From: Xanthobacter tagetidis
GTDB lineage: Bacteria > Pseudomonadota > Alphaproteobacteria > Rhizobiales > Xanthobacteraceae
Reading direction: 5' to 3'
DNA: 64,000 nucleotides
Assembly: GCF_003667445.1 (NCBI RefSeq)
Contig: NZ_RCTF01000013.1
Location: 62,001-126,000, forward strand
Shown here: positions 1 through 7,510 of the stretch, one piece after another
How the letters are laid out: each line of letters starts with the position of its first letter
Numbering within the stretch: the stretch's first letter is position 1
Made by a program: the position numbers and the translations under genes
Notes under the pieces: model-generated
Databases searched by the model: none
Told to the model about the DNA's origin: nothing
The model's input: the letters and a program-made list of their open reading frames with translations, nothing else

Positions 1-1395
1 GCGGACGGCACGCCGCTCGTCACCGGCACCCGCATCGGCAAGGGGACGCTCGCTTTGTTCCACGTCACCGCCGACACCTCCTGGTCGAACCTTCCGCTTT
101 CAGGCACCTTCGTGGACATGCTGCGCCAGGTCATCGCGCTCTCCGACGCCCCGCCCCCGGCCGCCGACGGCGCGCCCGCAGAGACCGGCCGCGCCGGCCT
201 GCGCACCGAGGCGTCCAGCCTCGCCCCGGCGCGGCTGCTCGACGGCTTCGGCGCCTTCCGCCCGGCCGGGCCGACGGCGCGGGCGATCCCCGCCAACTTC
301 GCCGGCAGCGCCAGCGCCGAGCACCCGCCCGGCTTCTACGGTCCGCCGGACGGGCTCCTGGCGATCAATGCGCTCAGGCCCGACGACCGGCCGAAGGCGC
401 TCGACCTTTCGGCGCTCGGCGGGCGCGTGGAGCAACTCAAGGAGAGCGAGCCGCGCGACCTGCGCGGCGCGGTGCTGCTCGCCGCCATGGTGCTGCTGCT
501 GCTCGACGCGCTGGCGGTGCTCTACCTCTCCGGCGGCCTTTCGCGCCTGCGCGGCCGCCGGCCCGCGGCCGCCGCCGGCCTCGCCCTCCTCATCGGCGCG
601 GCGGCGCTCGGCGCCGCGCTCCTGCCGCAGACGGCGCGGGCGGACGATACCTTCGCCGTCACCGCCACGCGCCAGACCCATCTTGCCTATGTGACCACCG
701 GCCGGAGCGACGTGGACGACATCTCCCGCGCCGGCCTCGACGGGCTGTCCGCCTATCTCGGCCAGCGCACCGCGCTCCAGCCCGGCGCGGCCATGGGCAT
801 CGACCTTGCCAAGGACGAGCTCTCCTTCTTCCCGCTGATCTACTGGCCGGTGCTCGCCGACGCGCCGGTGCCGCCGCCGGCGACGCTCGCCAAGGTGGAC
901 GCCTACATGAAGCAGGGCGGCACGGTGATCTTCGACACCCGCGACGCCATCGAGAGCACCGGCGGCCCCGGCTCGCCGCTGACGCCGGCGGCCGCCAAGC
1001 TGCGCGCCATCCTCTCCGGCCTCGACATTCCCGAGCTGGCGCCGGTGCCGCGCGAGCACGTGCTCACCAAGGCGTTCTATCTGCTGAAGGACTTCCCCGG
1101 CCGCTTCACCGGCGGCACCACCTGGGTGGAGGCGCTGCCCCAGGGCGACGAGAGCGACCGCCCGGCGCGCGCCGGCGACGGCGTCTCGCCGGTCATCATC
1201 ACGTCCAACGACCTCGCTGGCGCCTGGGCCGTGGGCAAGGGCGGCGAGGCGCTGCTGCCGCTCACTCCCGGCGAGCCGCGCCAACGCGACTTCGCCTTCC
1301 GCGCCGGCGCCAACATGGTGATGTACGTGCTCACCGGCAACTACAAGGCCGACCAGGTGCACGTGCCCGCCCTCCTGGAGCGCCTCGGCCAATGA
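1..1395 (+). CDS. DUF4159 domain membrane protein, 3' part (5' end outside window)
   Basis: The frame is open from base 1, so the true start lies upstream. Two hydrophobic segments (nt about 460-535 and 570-625) are followed by a soluble C-terminal domain with the look of DUF4159. That fold resembles a class I amidotransferase and includes an LAYVTTG stretch and a KQGGTVIFDTRD stretch. Complete family members of about 900 residues start with a BatA-like membrane region and sit in MoxR-DUF58-DUF4159 operons thought to act in envelope or periplasmic complex assembly. The next gene begins 25 bp downstream on the same strand and is probably co-transcribed. No catalytic activity can be assigned from this part alone. 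Confidence 0.8.
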   Translation, partial: ADGTPLVTGTRIGKGTLALFHVTADTSWSNLPLSGTFVDMLRQVIALSDAPPPAADGAPAETGRAGLRTEASSLAPARLLDGFGAFRPAGPTARAIPANFAGSASAEHPPGFYGPPDGLLAINALRPDDRPKALDLSALGGRVEQLKESEPRDLRGAVLLAAMVLLLLDALAVLYLSGGLSRLRGRRPAAAAGLALLIGAAALGAALLPQTARADDTFAVTATRQTHLAYVTTGRSDVDDISRAGLDGLSAYLGQRTALQPGAAMGIDLAKDELSFFPLIYWPVLADAPVPPPATLAKVDAYMKQGGTVIFDTRDAIESTGGPGSPLTPAAAKLRAILSGLDIPELAPVPREHVLTKAFYLLKDFPGRFTGGTTWVEALPQGDESDRPARAGDGVSPVIITSNDLAGAWAVGKGGEALLPLTPGEPRQRDFAFRAGANMVMYVLTGNYKADQVHVPALLERLGQ

Positions 1396-1420
1396 GCGCC
1401 CGCATCCCGGTTTCCGCCTC

Positions 1421-3487
1421 ATGAGCTATGGCCTCGCCTTCTCCCCTCTGGTGCCGCTGACGCTGCTGATCGGCCTTGCCGTCGTCGCCGCGCTGCTCGC
1501 CGGACTGCTGCTGTTCTCCCGCACCCGCGGCAGCGTGCTGCGCGCGCTCGCGCTGGCGGTGGGGCTGATCGCGCTCGCCAACCCGTCCCTCACCCGCGAG
1601 GAGCGCGAGCCGCTCACCTCCGTGGTGGCGGTGGTGGTGGACGAGAGCGCCAGCCAGTCGTTCGGCGACCGCACCGCCCAGACCGAGGCCGCCCGCGCGG
1701 CGCTGAAGGAGCGGCTCGACCGGGTGCCGGGCCTGGAAGTGCGCACCATCGTCGCCGATGCGGGCGACGGCGACCAGGACGGCACGCGCCTGTTCTCCGC
1801 CCTTTCGGCCGGCCTCGCCGACGTGCCGCCCGAGCGGGTGGCCGGCGCCGTGCTGATCACCGACGGACGCGTCCACGACGTGCCGGACACCGCCGCGCAG
1901 CTCGGCTTCACGGCCCCGGTCCATGCGCTGATCTCCGGCCGCCCGGGCGAGCGCGACCGCCGCATCGCGCTGGAGAAGACACCGCGCTTCGGCATCGTCG
2001 GGCAGAACCAGTCCATCACCTTCCGCGTCACCGACGAGGGCGCCCCCGCCGGTGCCCGCGTGGGCGTGACCGTGCGGCGCGACGGCGAGGTGATCGCCCG
2101 CCCCATCGTCACCGCCGGCCAGAGCACCTCCATCGACGTGGCCGTGACCCATGCGGGCGCCAACATCGTCGAGTTCGAGGTGCCGCCGCTCGACGGCGAG
2201 CTGACCCTGGTCAACAACCGCACCGCCGTCTCGATCGACGGCGTGCGCGACAAGCTGAAGGTGCTGCTGGTCTCCGGCGAGCCGAACGCCGGCGAGCGCA
2301 CCTGGCGCAACCTGCTCAAGAGCGACGCCAACGTGGACCTCGTCCACTTCACCATCCTGCGCCCGCCGGAGAAGCAGGACGGCACGCCCATCAACGAACT
2401 CTCGCTCATCGCCTTCCCGACGCGCGAGCTGTTCCAGACCAAGATCAAGGATTTCGACCTCATCATCTTCGACCGCTACGCCCAGCAGGGCGTGCTGCCG
2501 CAGGTCTATTTCGACAACATCGTGCGCTATGTGCGCGCCGGCGGCGCGGTGCTGGTGGCGGCGGGCACCGACTTCATCGACACCGGCTCGCTCGCCAACA
2601 CGCCGCTGGACGAGATCCTGCCCTCCGTGCCGTCCGGCGAGCAGACGCTCGCGCCCTATCATGCGCGCCTGACCGACCCCGGCAAGCGCCACCCCGTGAC
2701 GCGCGCGCTTCCCGGCTCGGAGAGCGACCCGCCCCACTGGAGCCGCTTCTTCCGGGTGATCGACACCAAGGCCCGCTCGGGCACCAGCCTGCTCGGCGCG
2801 CCGGGCGACAAGTCGGTGCTGCAGATCGACCGCGTAGGCGAGGGGCGCGTGGCGCTGCTGCTGTCCGACCACATCTGGCTGTGGGCGCGCGGCTATGAGG
2901 GCGGCGGCCCGCACATCGACCTGCTGCGGCGCCTGTCCCACTGGCTGATGAAGGAGCCGGACCTGGAGGAGGAGCGCCTCAGGCTCACCGTCCAGGGCCG
3001 CGACCTGGTGGTGGAGCGCCAGACCATGGGCGACACCGTGCCCGCCGCCACCGTCACCACGCCGTCCGGCGCGGTGCGCACCCTCACCCTCGCGCAGGCC
3101 GAGCCCGGCCTGTGGCGCGCCACCACGCCGGCCGACGAGCTGGGCCTGTGGCGCGCGGCCAACGGGCGCTTCACCGCACTCGCCAATATCGGACCGCTGA
3201 ACCCGAAGGAGTTCGCCGAGGTCACCAGCACCCGCGACGTGGTGGCGCCCATCGCCGCGGCCACCGGCGGCGGGGTGTGGCGGCTCGCGGACCTCTCCGG
3301 CACGGTGCCGCGGGTGGTGCGCGTCTCCTCGGGCGAGCGCCTCGCCGGCGAGGACTGGATGGGGCTGCGTACCCGCGACGTGTCGGTGGTGCGCGGCATC
3401 GGCCTGTTCCCCCTGTTCGCGGGCCTCTCCGGCCTGCTGCTCCTGCTCGGCGCGCTCGCCGCCACCTGGGTGCGCGAGGGACGGTAG
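1421..3487 (+). CDS. VWA/GATase-like membrane protein of the MoxR-DUF58-DUF4159 operon
   Basis: This is a 688-residue protein with two N-terminal membrane helices (residues about 8-32 and 37-52), a large periplasmic or cytosolic body, and one C-terminal helix (about 660-683). The body opens with a DESAS stretch resembling a VWA MIDAS (DxSxS). ITDGRVHD follows, then a region around residue 285 (KVLLVSGEP) and GGAVLVAAGTDF, typical of GATase-like folds. Relatives sit directly after the DUF4159 gene in alphaproteobacteria and are usually annotated as hypothetical or glutamine amidotransferase-like. I infer a structural or chaperone-like role with the neighbour rather than an amidotransferase, since no nucleophilic Cys elbow is evident. 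A strong terminator follows. Confidence 0.75.
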   Translation: MSYGLAFSPLVPLTLLIGLAVVAALLAGLLLFSRTRGSVLRALALAVGLIALANPSLTREEREPLTSVVAVVVDESASQSFGDRTAQTEAARAALKERLDRVPGLEVRTIVADAGDGDQDGTRLFSALSAGLADVPPERVAGAVLITDGRVHDVPDTAAQLGFTAPVHALISGRPGERDRRIALEKTPRFGIVGQNQSITFRVTDEGAPAGARVGVTVRRDGEVIARPIVTAGQSTSIDVAVTHAGANIVEFEVPPLDGELTLVNNRTAVSIDGVRDKLKVLLVSGEPNAGERTWRNLLKSDANVDLVHFTILRPPEKQDGTPINELSLIAFPTRELFQTKIKDFDLIIFDRYAQQGVLPQVYFDNIVRYVRAGGAVLVAAGTDFIDTGSLANTPLDEILPSVPSGEQTLAPYHARLTDPGKRHPVTRALPGSESDPPHWSRFFRVIDTKARSGTSLLGAPGDKSVLQIDRVGEGRVALLLSDHIWLWARGYEGGGPHIDLLRRLSHWLMKEPDLEEERLRLTVQGRDLVVERQTMGDTVPAATVTTPSGAVRTLTLAQAEPGLWRATTPADELGLWRAANGRFTALANIGPLNPKEFAEVTSTRDVVAPIAAATGGGVWRLADLSGTVPRVVRVSSGERLAGEDWMGLRTRDVSVVRGIGLFPLFAGLSGLLLLLGALAATWVREGR

Positions 3488-3512
3488 GGACACCCGTCGC
3501 GGCAGGGGATAG

Positions 3513-3547
3513 ATCGGCGCCCGAGAGCAAGGGCGCCGATTTTTTTT
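3513..3547 (+). terminator. Rho-independent terminator
   Basis: A perfect 9-bp stem (ATCGGCGCC with GGCGCCGAT, arms 3513-3521 and 3532-3540) is followed directly by seven T residues. It ends the DUF4159 operon. Confidence 0.9.
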
Positions 3548-3580
3548 GCGTGCCGAAAGGCCGCCCCTGCGTCAGGTCGT

Positions 3581-3895
3581 GTGCGCAGCTTCGATCCCCT
3601 CAGTTTCTGGTTGCAGAGCGCCGTTTCCACCCCCCAGCCGGGCACGGATGTGCATCATATCGTCGAGCAGAGCCCCGCCCGGGCGGACGGCTTCCCGGAC
3701 GAGATGATCGAGGCGCCGGAGAACCGGGTGCGGATCTCCCGCCTCAAGCATTGGGAGATCACCAGATGGTATGCGACGCGGAACAGGGATTTCGGCGGCC
3801 AATCCCCCCGCGACTTTCTGCGCGGAAAGGACTGGCACACGCGCGTGCGCATAGGTCGAGAAAGGCTGATCAAAGAGGGAATTCTCAAGCCATGA
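3581..3895 (+). CDS. Orphan polymorphic-toxin-like nuclease domain (HHIVEQ motif)
   Basis: A 104-codon ORF with a GTG start encodes a domain with HHIVEQ near residue 25, then ENRVRI, LKHWEI, FGGQSPRDFLRGKDW and a C-terminal GILKP. This pattern looks like the C-terminal toxin module of secreted polymorphic toxins, with an HH dyad as in HNH/AHH-type nucleases. The usual large delivery domain is absent. The frame is open only to the TAG at 3485-3487 and reads back through the terminator, so this is either a free-standing toxin cassette or a displaced toxin tip. Its stop overlaps the start of the DUF2019 gene by 4 bp (ATGA), the classic toxin-immunity arrangement. The nuclease call is inferred and the start codon is uncertain. 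Confidence 0.6.
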   Translation: MRSFDPLSFWLQSAVSTPQPGTDVHHIVEQSPARADGFPDEMIEAPENRVRISRLKHWEITRWYATRNRDFGGQSPRDFLRGKDWHTRVRIGRERLIKEGILKP

Positions 3896-4263
3896 AATCC
3901 CGCATTCCACCTAATTCAAGTGTGGAGGAGCTCGTGGAACTGTTCGTCGCGATCGCGCTCGACCAGGAAGAGGCGAATATCGACTTCGACAGCAGGCGCT
4001 TCAACAAGCTCTACGGGCAGATGGACGAGGCGAGGAAACGGCTCAAAGCCATGCCCGGCGACAAGCGCAGCGCCCTCGTGCCACTGCTTCAGCATCCCAA
4101 TCTGGAAGTGCGCTTGCGGGCCGCGAAGTCCACCCTCGCGGTGGCGCCAGAGGCCGCGCGGGCCACGCTTGAGGCCCTCAGGAAAATCACCCACACGCCA
4201 CAGGCCTCGGACGCCGGCATGTGTTTGCGCGCCTTGGACCAGGGCATCTGCAAACCCACGTGA
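3892..4263 (+). CDS. DUF2019 domain protein, probable immunity protein
   Basis: The 123-residue, mainly helical protein carries DUF2019-type features: SSVEELVELFVAIALDQ near the N terminus, RRFNKLYGQMDE, an RSALVPLLQHPNLEVRLRAAKSTLAVAPE segment resembling a single HEAT-like repeat, and the ending DAGMCLRALDQGICKPT. DUF2019 proteins recur as partners of polymorphic-toxin tips. The start is set by the ATGA overlap with the toxin-like ORF, giving translational coupling. I infer that it neutralises the upstream module. It is followed by decayed sequence on the opposite strand. Confidence 0.65.
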   Translation: MKSRIPPNSSVEELVELFVAIALDQEEANIDFDSRRFNKLYGQMDEARKRLKAMPGDKRSALVPLLQHPNLEVRLRAAKSTLAVAPEAARATLEALRKITHTPQASDAGMCLRALDQGICKPT

Positions 4264-4274
4264 CGGGCGCCGCC

Positions 4275-4640
4275 GAAGCGCGGCGGCCTGCTGCGCGGAT
4301 GCCGGCGGGATCGCTGCCGGCGGCGGTGAGATGGGCGAAGCGCCCGGCCACTTCGATCAGAGCCTTGGAGGGCAACCGCGCTGCAGGCAGGTCCCGCCGA
4401 GCCGGCCTTCGTCCACCAGAATGGTCTCGATGCCGGGCTGGCCGGCGCGGATGAGGCCGAAGGCGAGGTGGCCCGTCGCCGCCACCGAGATGTCCGGCCG
4501 CGGCAGGGCGCCGGCTTCGGGAATGTCGAGGGCGCCGAAGTCCGGCGCGTCGGCGGGCCGGCGGGCGGGCTTGGGGAGATAGAGCACCAGCCGGGGCAGA
4601 TTGCGCGCGATGCCGGTCCGTACGTCCCTCGGGCGATGCG
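4275..4640 (-). pseudogene. Dihydrolipoamide dehydrogenase (E3) N-terminal remnant, frameshifted
   Basis: On the minus strand the sequence reads IRAGQPGIETILVDEGRLGGTCLQRGC and then loses frame near 4375. The next frame continues PSKALIEVAGRFAHL. Together they match the FAD/redox-active region of lipoamide dehydrogenases (GGTCLNxGCIPSKAL), with the isoleucine after the second cysteine lost. The preceding GAGPGG dinucleotide-binding motif is also degraded (ATGHLAFG). No NAD or interface domain follows, so the rest of the gene is deleted. The nearby Lrp/AsnC gene suggests that a 2-oxoacid dehydrogenase operon once stood here. Boundaries are approximate. Confidence 0.65.
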
Positions 4641-4644
4641 GCGA

Positions 4645-4938
4645 TCAGCAGCGGGCGGACAGGGCAGCCGTCGGAGCGGCGGCCGGAGGCAGCGCATCGT
4701 CGCGCGGCGGGAAGGGCACCAGTTCGACGGTCTTCACGCCGACGATCTGGCCGATGCGCACGGCGATGTGCCGCGCCGCGTCCTGGCCCGTCGCCTCGTA
4801 GCTCAGATGGACCAGGAAGCCGTCGTCCCGCCGTGCGGTTTCGAGCTCTAGCATGGCCACGTCGAGCCGGTGAAGCAGGTCAAGGGCACGAATGGCCGCC
4901 TCCACGCCGTGAACCTCCAGACGGAGCCGATATGCCAT
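4645..4938 (-). CDS. ACT-like small protein
   Basis: A 97-residue ORF whose first 75 residues follow an ACT-type pattern: LRLEVHGVEAAIRALDLLHRLDVAMLELE, then ARRDDGFLVHLSYEAT and VRIGQIVGVKTVEL. It resembles acetolactate-synthase small-subunit regulatory domains. I chose the ATG at 4936-4938 because a GGGGGAGGG ribosome binding site precedes it; a longer start at 4965 is possible. It diverges from the Lrp/AsnC gene and runs toward the E3 remnant, so it may be the surviving first gene of a truncated operon. Whether it is still expressed is unknown. Confidence 0.45.
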   Translation of the reverse strand: MAYRLRLEVHGVEAAIRALDLLHRLDVAMLELETARRDDGFLVHLSYEATGQDAARHIAVRIGQIVGVKTVELVPFPPRDDALPPAAAPTAALSARC

Positions 4939-5112
4939 GGCCACACCCTCCCCCGCGCTCATCACAGACGGCAGATGTTACCGGTATGGCCGGGAAATTT
5001 TCTCCCGTTCTTTGGTCGCGGCGGCGTATTTCCAGAATGATCATCTGGTATGCGTTAAATTCCCAAACAAGTCTTTCGACATTAGCCCTGCCCTCGGGCG
5101 AAAGGCCGATCC
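4939..5112. promoter_or_regulatory. Divergent AT-richer promoter region of the Lrp/AsnC gene
   Basis: This stretch is clearly lower in GC than its surroundings (around 4985-5090, including GCGTTAAATTCCCAAACAAG). It separates the ACT-like ORF from the Lrp-type regulator. Autoregulation through Lrp sites here is typical of the family, but no operator was identified. Confidence 0.35.
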
Positions 5113-5583
5113 ATGCAGAAGGTCCGGGACCTCGACGACATCGACCGCCGCATCCTGCGGGCGCTGCGCAAGCAGGCGCGCCTCACCAACAATGAACTGG
5201 CGGAGATGGTCGGGCTTTCCCCGAGCCCCTGCTGGACGCGGGCGCGCCGGCTGGAGGAAGCCGGCTTCATCGAGAACTACGTGGCAGTGCTCAACCAGGC
5301 CAAGTTGGGGCTGGGCGACACGGTCATCATCGAGGTGACGCTGGACCGGCACGACGAGGACGAGATCCAGAAGTTCGGCGAAGCCCTCGCCGAACTTCCG
5401 GAGGTGCTCGAAGCCTATCTGACCACCGGCGAGTACGATTACTTCATCAAGGTCGCGGTGGACGGCACGGCCGGCTACGAGCGGTTTCTGCGGGAGCGGC
5501 TCTACAAGGTACCCGGCATCAGGCACAGCCGGTCGTCGTTCGCGCTGAAGTGCCTGAAGCGGGAGTTTTCACCCATGCCGTGA
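5113..5583 (+). CDS. Lrp/AsnC family transcriptional regulator
   Basis: A 156-residue protein of normal family length. The N-terminal AsnC-type helix-turn-helix (DDIDRRILRALRKQARLTNNELAEMVGLSPSPCWTRARRLEEAGFI) is followed by a RAM/AsnC ligand domain with the signature LAELPEVLEAYLTTGEYDYFIKV. Family members bind amino acids as dimers or octamers and control amino-acid or 2-oxoacid catabolism. Here it diverges from the ACT-like ORF and E3 remnant and lies just before the amino-acid-oriented GlxA/DJ-1 cluster, either of which may be its target. Confidence 0.9.
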   Translation: MQKVRDLDDIDRRILRALRKQARLTNNELAEMVGLSPSPCWTRARRLEEAGFIENYVAVLNQAKLGLGDTVIIEVTLDRHDEDEIQKFGEALAELPEVLEAYLTTGEYDYFIKVAVDGTAGYERFLRERLYKVPGIRHSRSSFALKCLKREFSPMP

Positions 5584-5650
5584 ACCGGCGGCGGCGCGGA
5601 CGACCCCCGTCGCGCAGCCGGGTTTCGCAGCGGGACTGAGCCGCGGAGCA

Positions 5651-6664
5651 TCAAAGCGGCGCGCCGGCTTCGGTGCGCGCCCCGCCGGTTTCGGCCGCGC
5701 CGAACTTTCCGCGATAGTCTTGCGGGTTCACGCCGAGCCTCCGGCGAAAGGCGCGCCGCATCCGCTCCTCGTCCACAAAGCCGCAGCGCACCGCGATCTC
5801 CTTGATGCTCTGCCGCGTTTCCTCAAGGGCGCGACGGGCCGCATCAAGCCGCAATTCCTCCACCACTTTCGCCGGTGTGCGTCCGGTCCGCGCCGCATAG
5901 AGCCGGGCGAACGTGCGCGGGCTCATGGACGCGCGCTCCGCCAGCGCCTCCACACGCAGATCCTCATCGAGATGATCGCTGATCCACCGGTGGAGGACTT
6001 CGAACCCCCCGTCGTCCGCCTCCTGCAAGGCCAAGGGCACGCTGAACTGGGTCTGTCCGCCCGCACGCTTCAGGAACACCACCAGCCGCTTGGCCACCCG
6101 GATGGCCTCCGCATGGCCCCGGTCGTCCTCGATCAAGGCGAGCGCGAGATCGATGCCGGCCGTCACTCCCGCGGAGGTCCAGATGGGACCGTCACGCTCG
6201 TAGATCGCGTCGGGGGACACTGTCAGATCCGGGAAGCGATCCTGCAGCAGCCGGCAGGCCCCCCAATGCGTGACCACCCGGCGCTGCGTGAGAAGCCCCG
6301 CCGCTGCCAGGACGAAGGTCCCCGTGCACACGGAACAGATCCGCCGGATGCTCCCGGCGTTGGCGGCCAGCCAGCCGAGCAGCCGGCTGTCTCGCGCCGC
6401 CTCGTGGACGCCCGACCCGCCCACGACCACCAACGTGTCCACGTCCGCCACGCCGCAGAGCGGGCGGCTCATCACCTCCAGCCCCGATGACGTGCGGATC
6501 AACCCGCCCTCCGCCGACGCCACCGTGAGCCGGTAGGGCGCTGTCGCGCCTTCGGAGGTCTCGCACGACAGCTCGAAACCCGCCAGCGGACCCGAGAGGT
6601 CGAGGAGCAAGGCGTTGGGGAATACGACGAAGACGACATGTCGCTGGATCAAGCCGCCCTCCAT
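5651..6664 (-). CDS. GlxA-family regulator (DJ-1/PfpI domain plus AraC HTH)
   Basis: The 337-residue protein has an N-terminal DJ-1/PfpI-like domain (VVFVVFPNALLLDLSGPLAGFE; Cys elbow SVCTGTFVLAAAGLL) and a C-terminal AraC helix-turn-helix pair from about residue 225 (HLDEDLRVEALAERASMSPRTFARLY). GlxA-type regulators sense small metabolites through the DJ-1 fold. The gene diverges from the DJ-1 enzyme gene at 6761 across about 96 bp, so that operon is the likely target. A paralogue at 12091 is arranged in the same way with a second DJ-1 enzyme. Confidence 0.92.
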   Translation of the reverse strand: MEGGLIQRHVVFVVFPNALLLDLSGPLAGFELSCETSEGATAPYRLTVASAEGGLIRTSSGLEVMSRPLCGVADVDTLVVVGGSGVHEAARDSRLLGWLAANAGSIRRICSVCTGTFVLAAAGLLTQRRVVTHWGACRLLQDRFPDLTVSPDAIYERDGPIWTSAGVTAGIDLALALIEDDRGHAEAIRVAKRLVVFLKRAGGQTQFSVPLALQEADDGGFEVLHRWISDHLDEDLRVEALAERASMSPRTFARLYAARTGRTPAKVVEELRLDAARRALEETRQSIKEIAVRCGFVDEERMRRAFRRRLGVNPQDYRGKFGAAETGGARTEAGAPL

Positions 6665-6760
6665 CGCTCGGCCCTGCCCTGGCAGGAAAGGAGGGTAGAA
6701 TGTCGTTTCCGCCTCATCCTGTCATGCCCAAAATCATGCTGCAGCATGAAGGGGAATGAC

Positions 6761-7510
6761 GTGAGTAAAGAAACGCTGGAAATCGGGCTTCTCTTCTTTC
6801 CCGGCATGACTCAGCTGGATGTCACCGGTCCGTTCGAAGTTCTGGCGCGCCTTCCCGGCGCCCGGATCCATCTGCTTTGGAAGTCCCTGGACCCCATCAC
6901 CAGCGATGTGGGCCTCACACTGATGCCGACCACCCCGTTCGCGGAATGTCCAACCCTGGACGTTCTGTGCGTCGGCGGTGGTCCGGGACAGATGGCGCTG
7001 ATGGACGACCCGGAGGTGATGGCCTTCGTGGCCGACGCCGGCGCGCGGGCGCGCTACGTCACATCCGTCTGCGCCGGGTGCTTCATCCTGGCCGGCGCCG
7101 GCCTGCTGACCGGCTACAGGTCCGCTTGCCACTGGCTGTCGCGCGACCAGCTCGCGGTGCTCGGCGCGATCCCGGTCAAGGACCGCATCGTGGTGGATCG
7201 CAACCGCATTTCGGGGGGCGGCGTCACCGCGGGAATCGACTTCGCCTTCGAGGTCGCGGCGCAATTGTGCGGCGTCGATATCGCCCGGCGCCTCCAGCTG
7301 ATGCTGGAATACGATCCCAAGCCGCCGTTCGACATCACGGAAGACAACGCCCCGGCCGAGCTTCTGGCCGAAATCCGATCCGCTGCCCGCCCCATGCTGG
7401 AGGAGCGCCTGCGGTCCAGCGAGCGGGCAGCCGCGCGGCTGGCGGCCGGGCAGCCGCAATCCGATGTGGCCGGCGGCGCCGCCGGATGTTCCGCCGGAGC
7501 ACCTCAATGA
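6761..7510 (+). CDS. Isonitrile-hydratase-like DJ-1/PfpI protein (variant Cys-Ala)
   Basis: The 249-residue protein closely follows isonitrile (isocyanide) hydratase: GMTQLDVTGPFEVL with D20, then SVCAG with nucleophile C104, a GGGVTAGIDFAFEV segment and LEYDPKPPFD. Known isonitrile hydratases hydrate R-NC to N-formamides using Asp17, Cys101 and Thr102; here the Thr position is Ala105. The GTG start at 6761 is favoured by AAGGGG at 6749-6754; an ATG at 6746 is the alternative. Its stop overlaps the next gene by 4 bp (ATGA), so it heads the dehydrogenase operon. The substrate is unproven. Confidence 0.8.
   Translation: MSKETLEIGLLFFPGMTQLDVTGPFEVLARLPGARIHLLWKSLDPITSDVGLTLMPTTPFAECPTLDVLCVGGGPGQMALMDDPEVMAFVADAGARARYVTSVCAGCFILAGAGLLTGYRSACHWLSRDQLAVLGAIPVKDRIVVDRNRISGGGVTAGIDFAFEVAAQLCGVDIARRLQLMLEYDPKPPFDITEDNAPAELLAEIRSAARPMLEERLRSSERAAARLAAGQPQSDVAGGAAGCSAGAPQ

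Noticed and set aside
1331..3493. 720-codon open frame on the minus strand
   Set aside because: It is antisense to the well-supported VWA/GATase-like gene. Its His/Arg/Gly/Ala-rich product has no family motifs, as expected from GC-rich third positions.
4357..4587. 76-codon minus-strand ORF as an intact small gene
   Set aside because: It is the first frame of the broken lipoamide dehydrogenase and stops right after the redox-active cysteines because of the frameshift.
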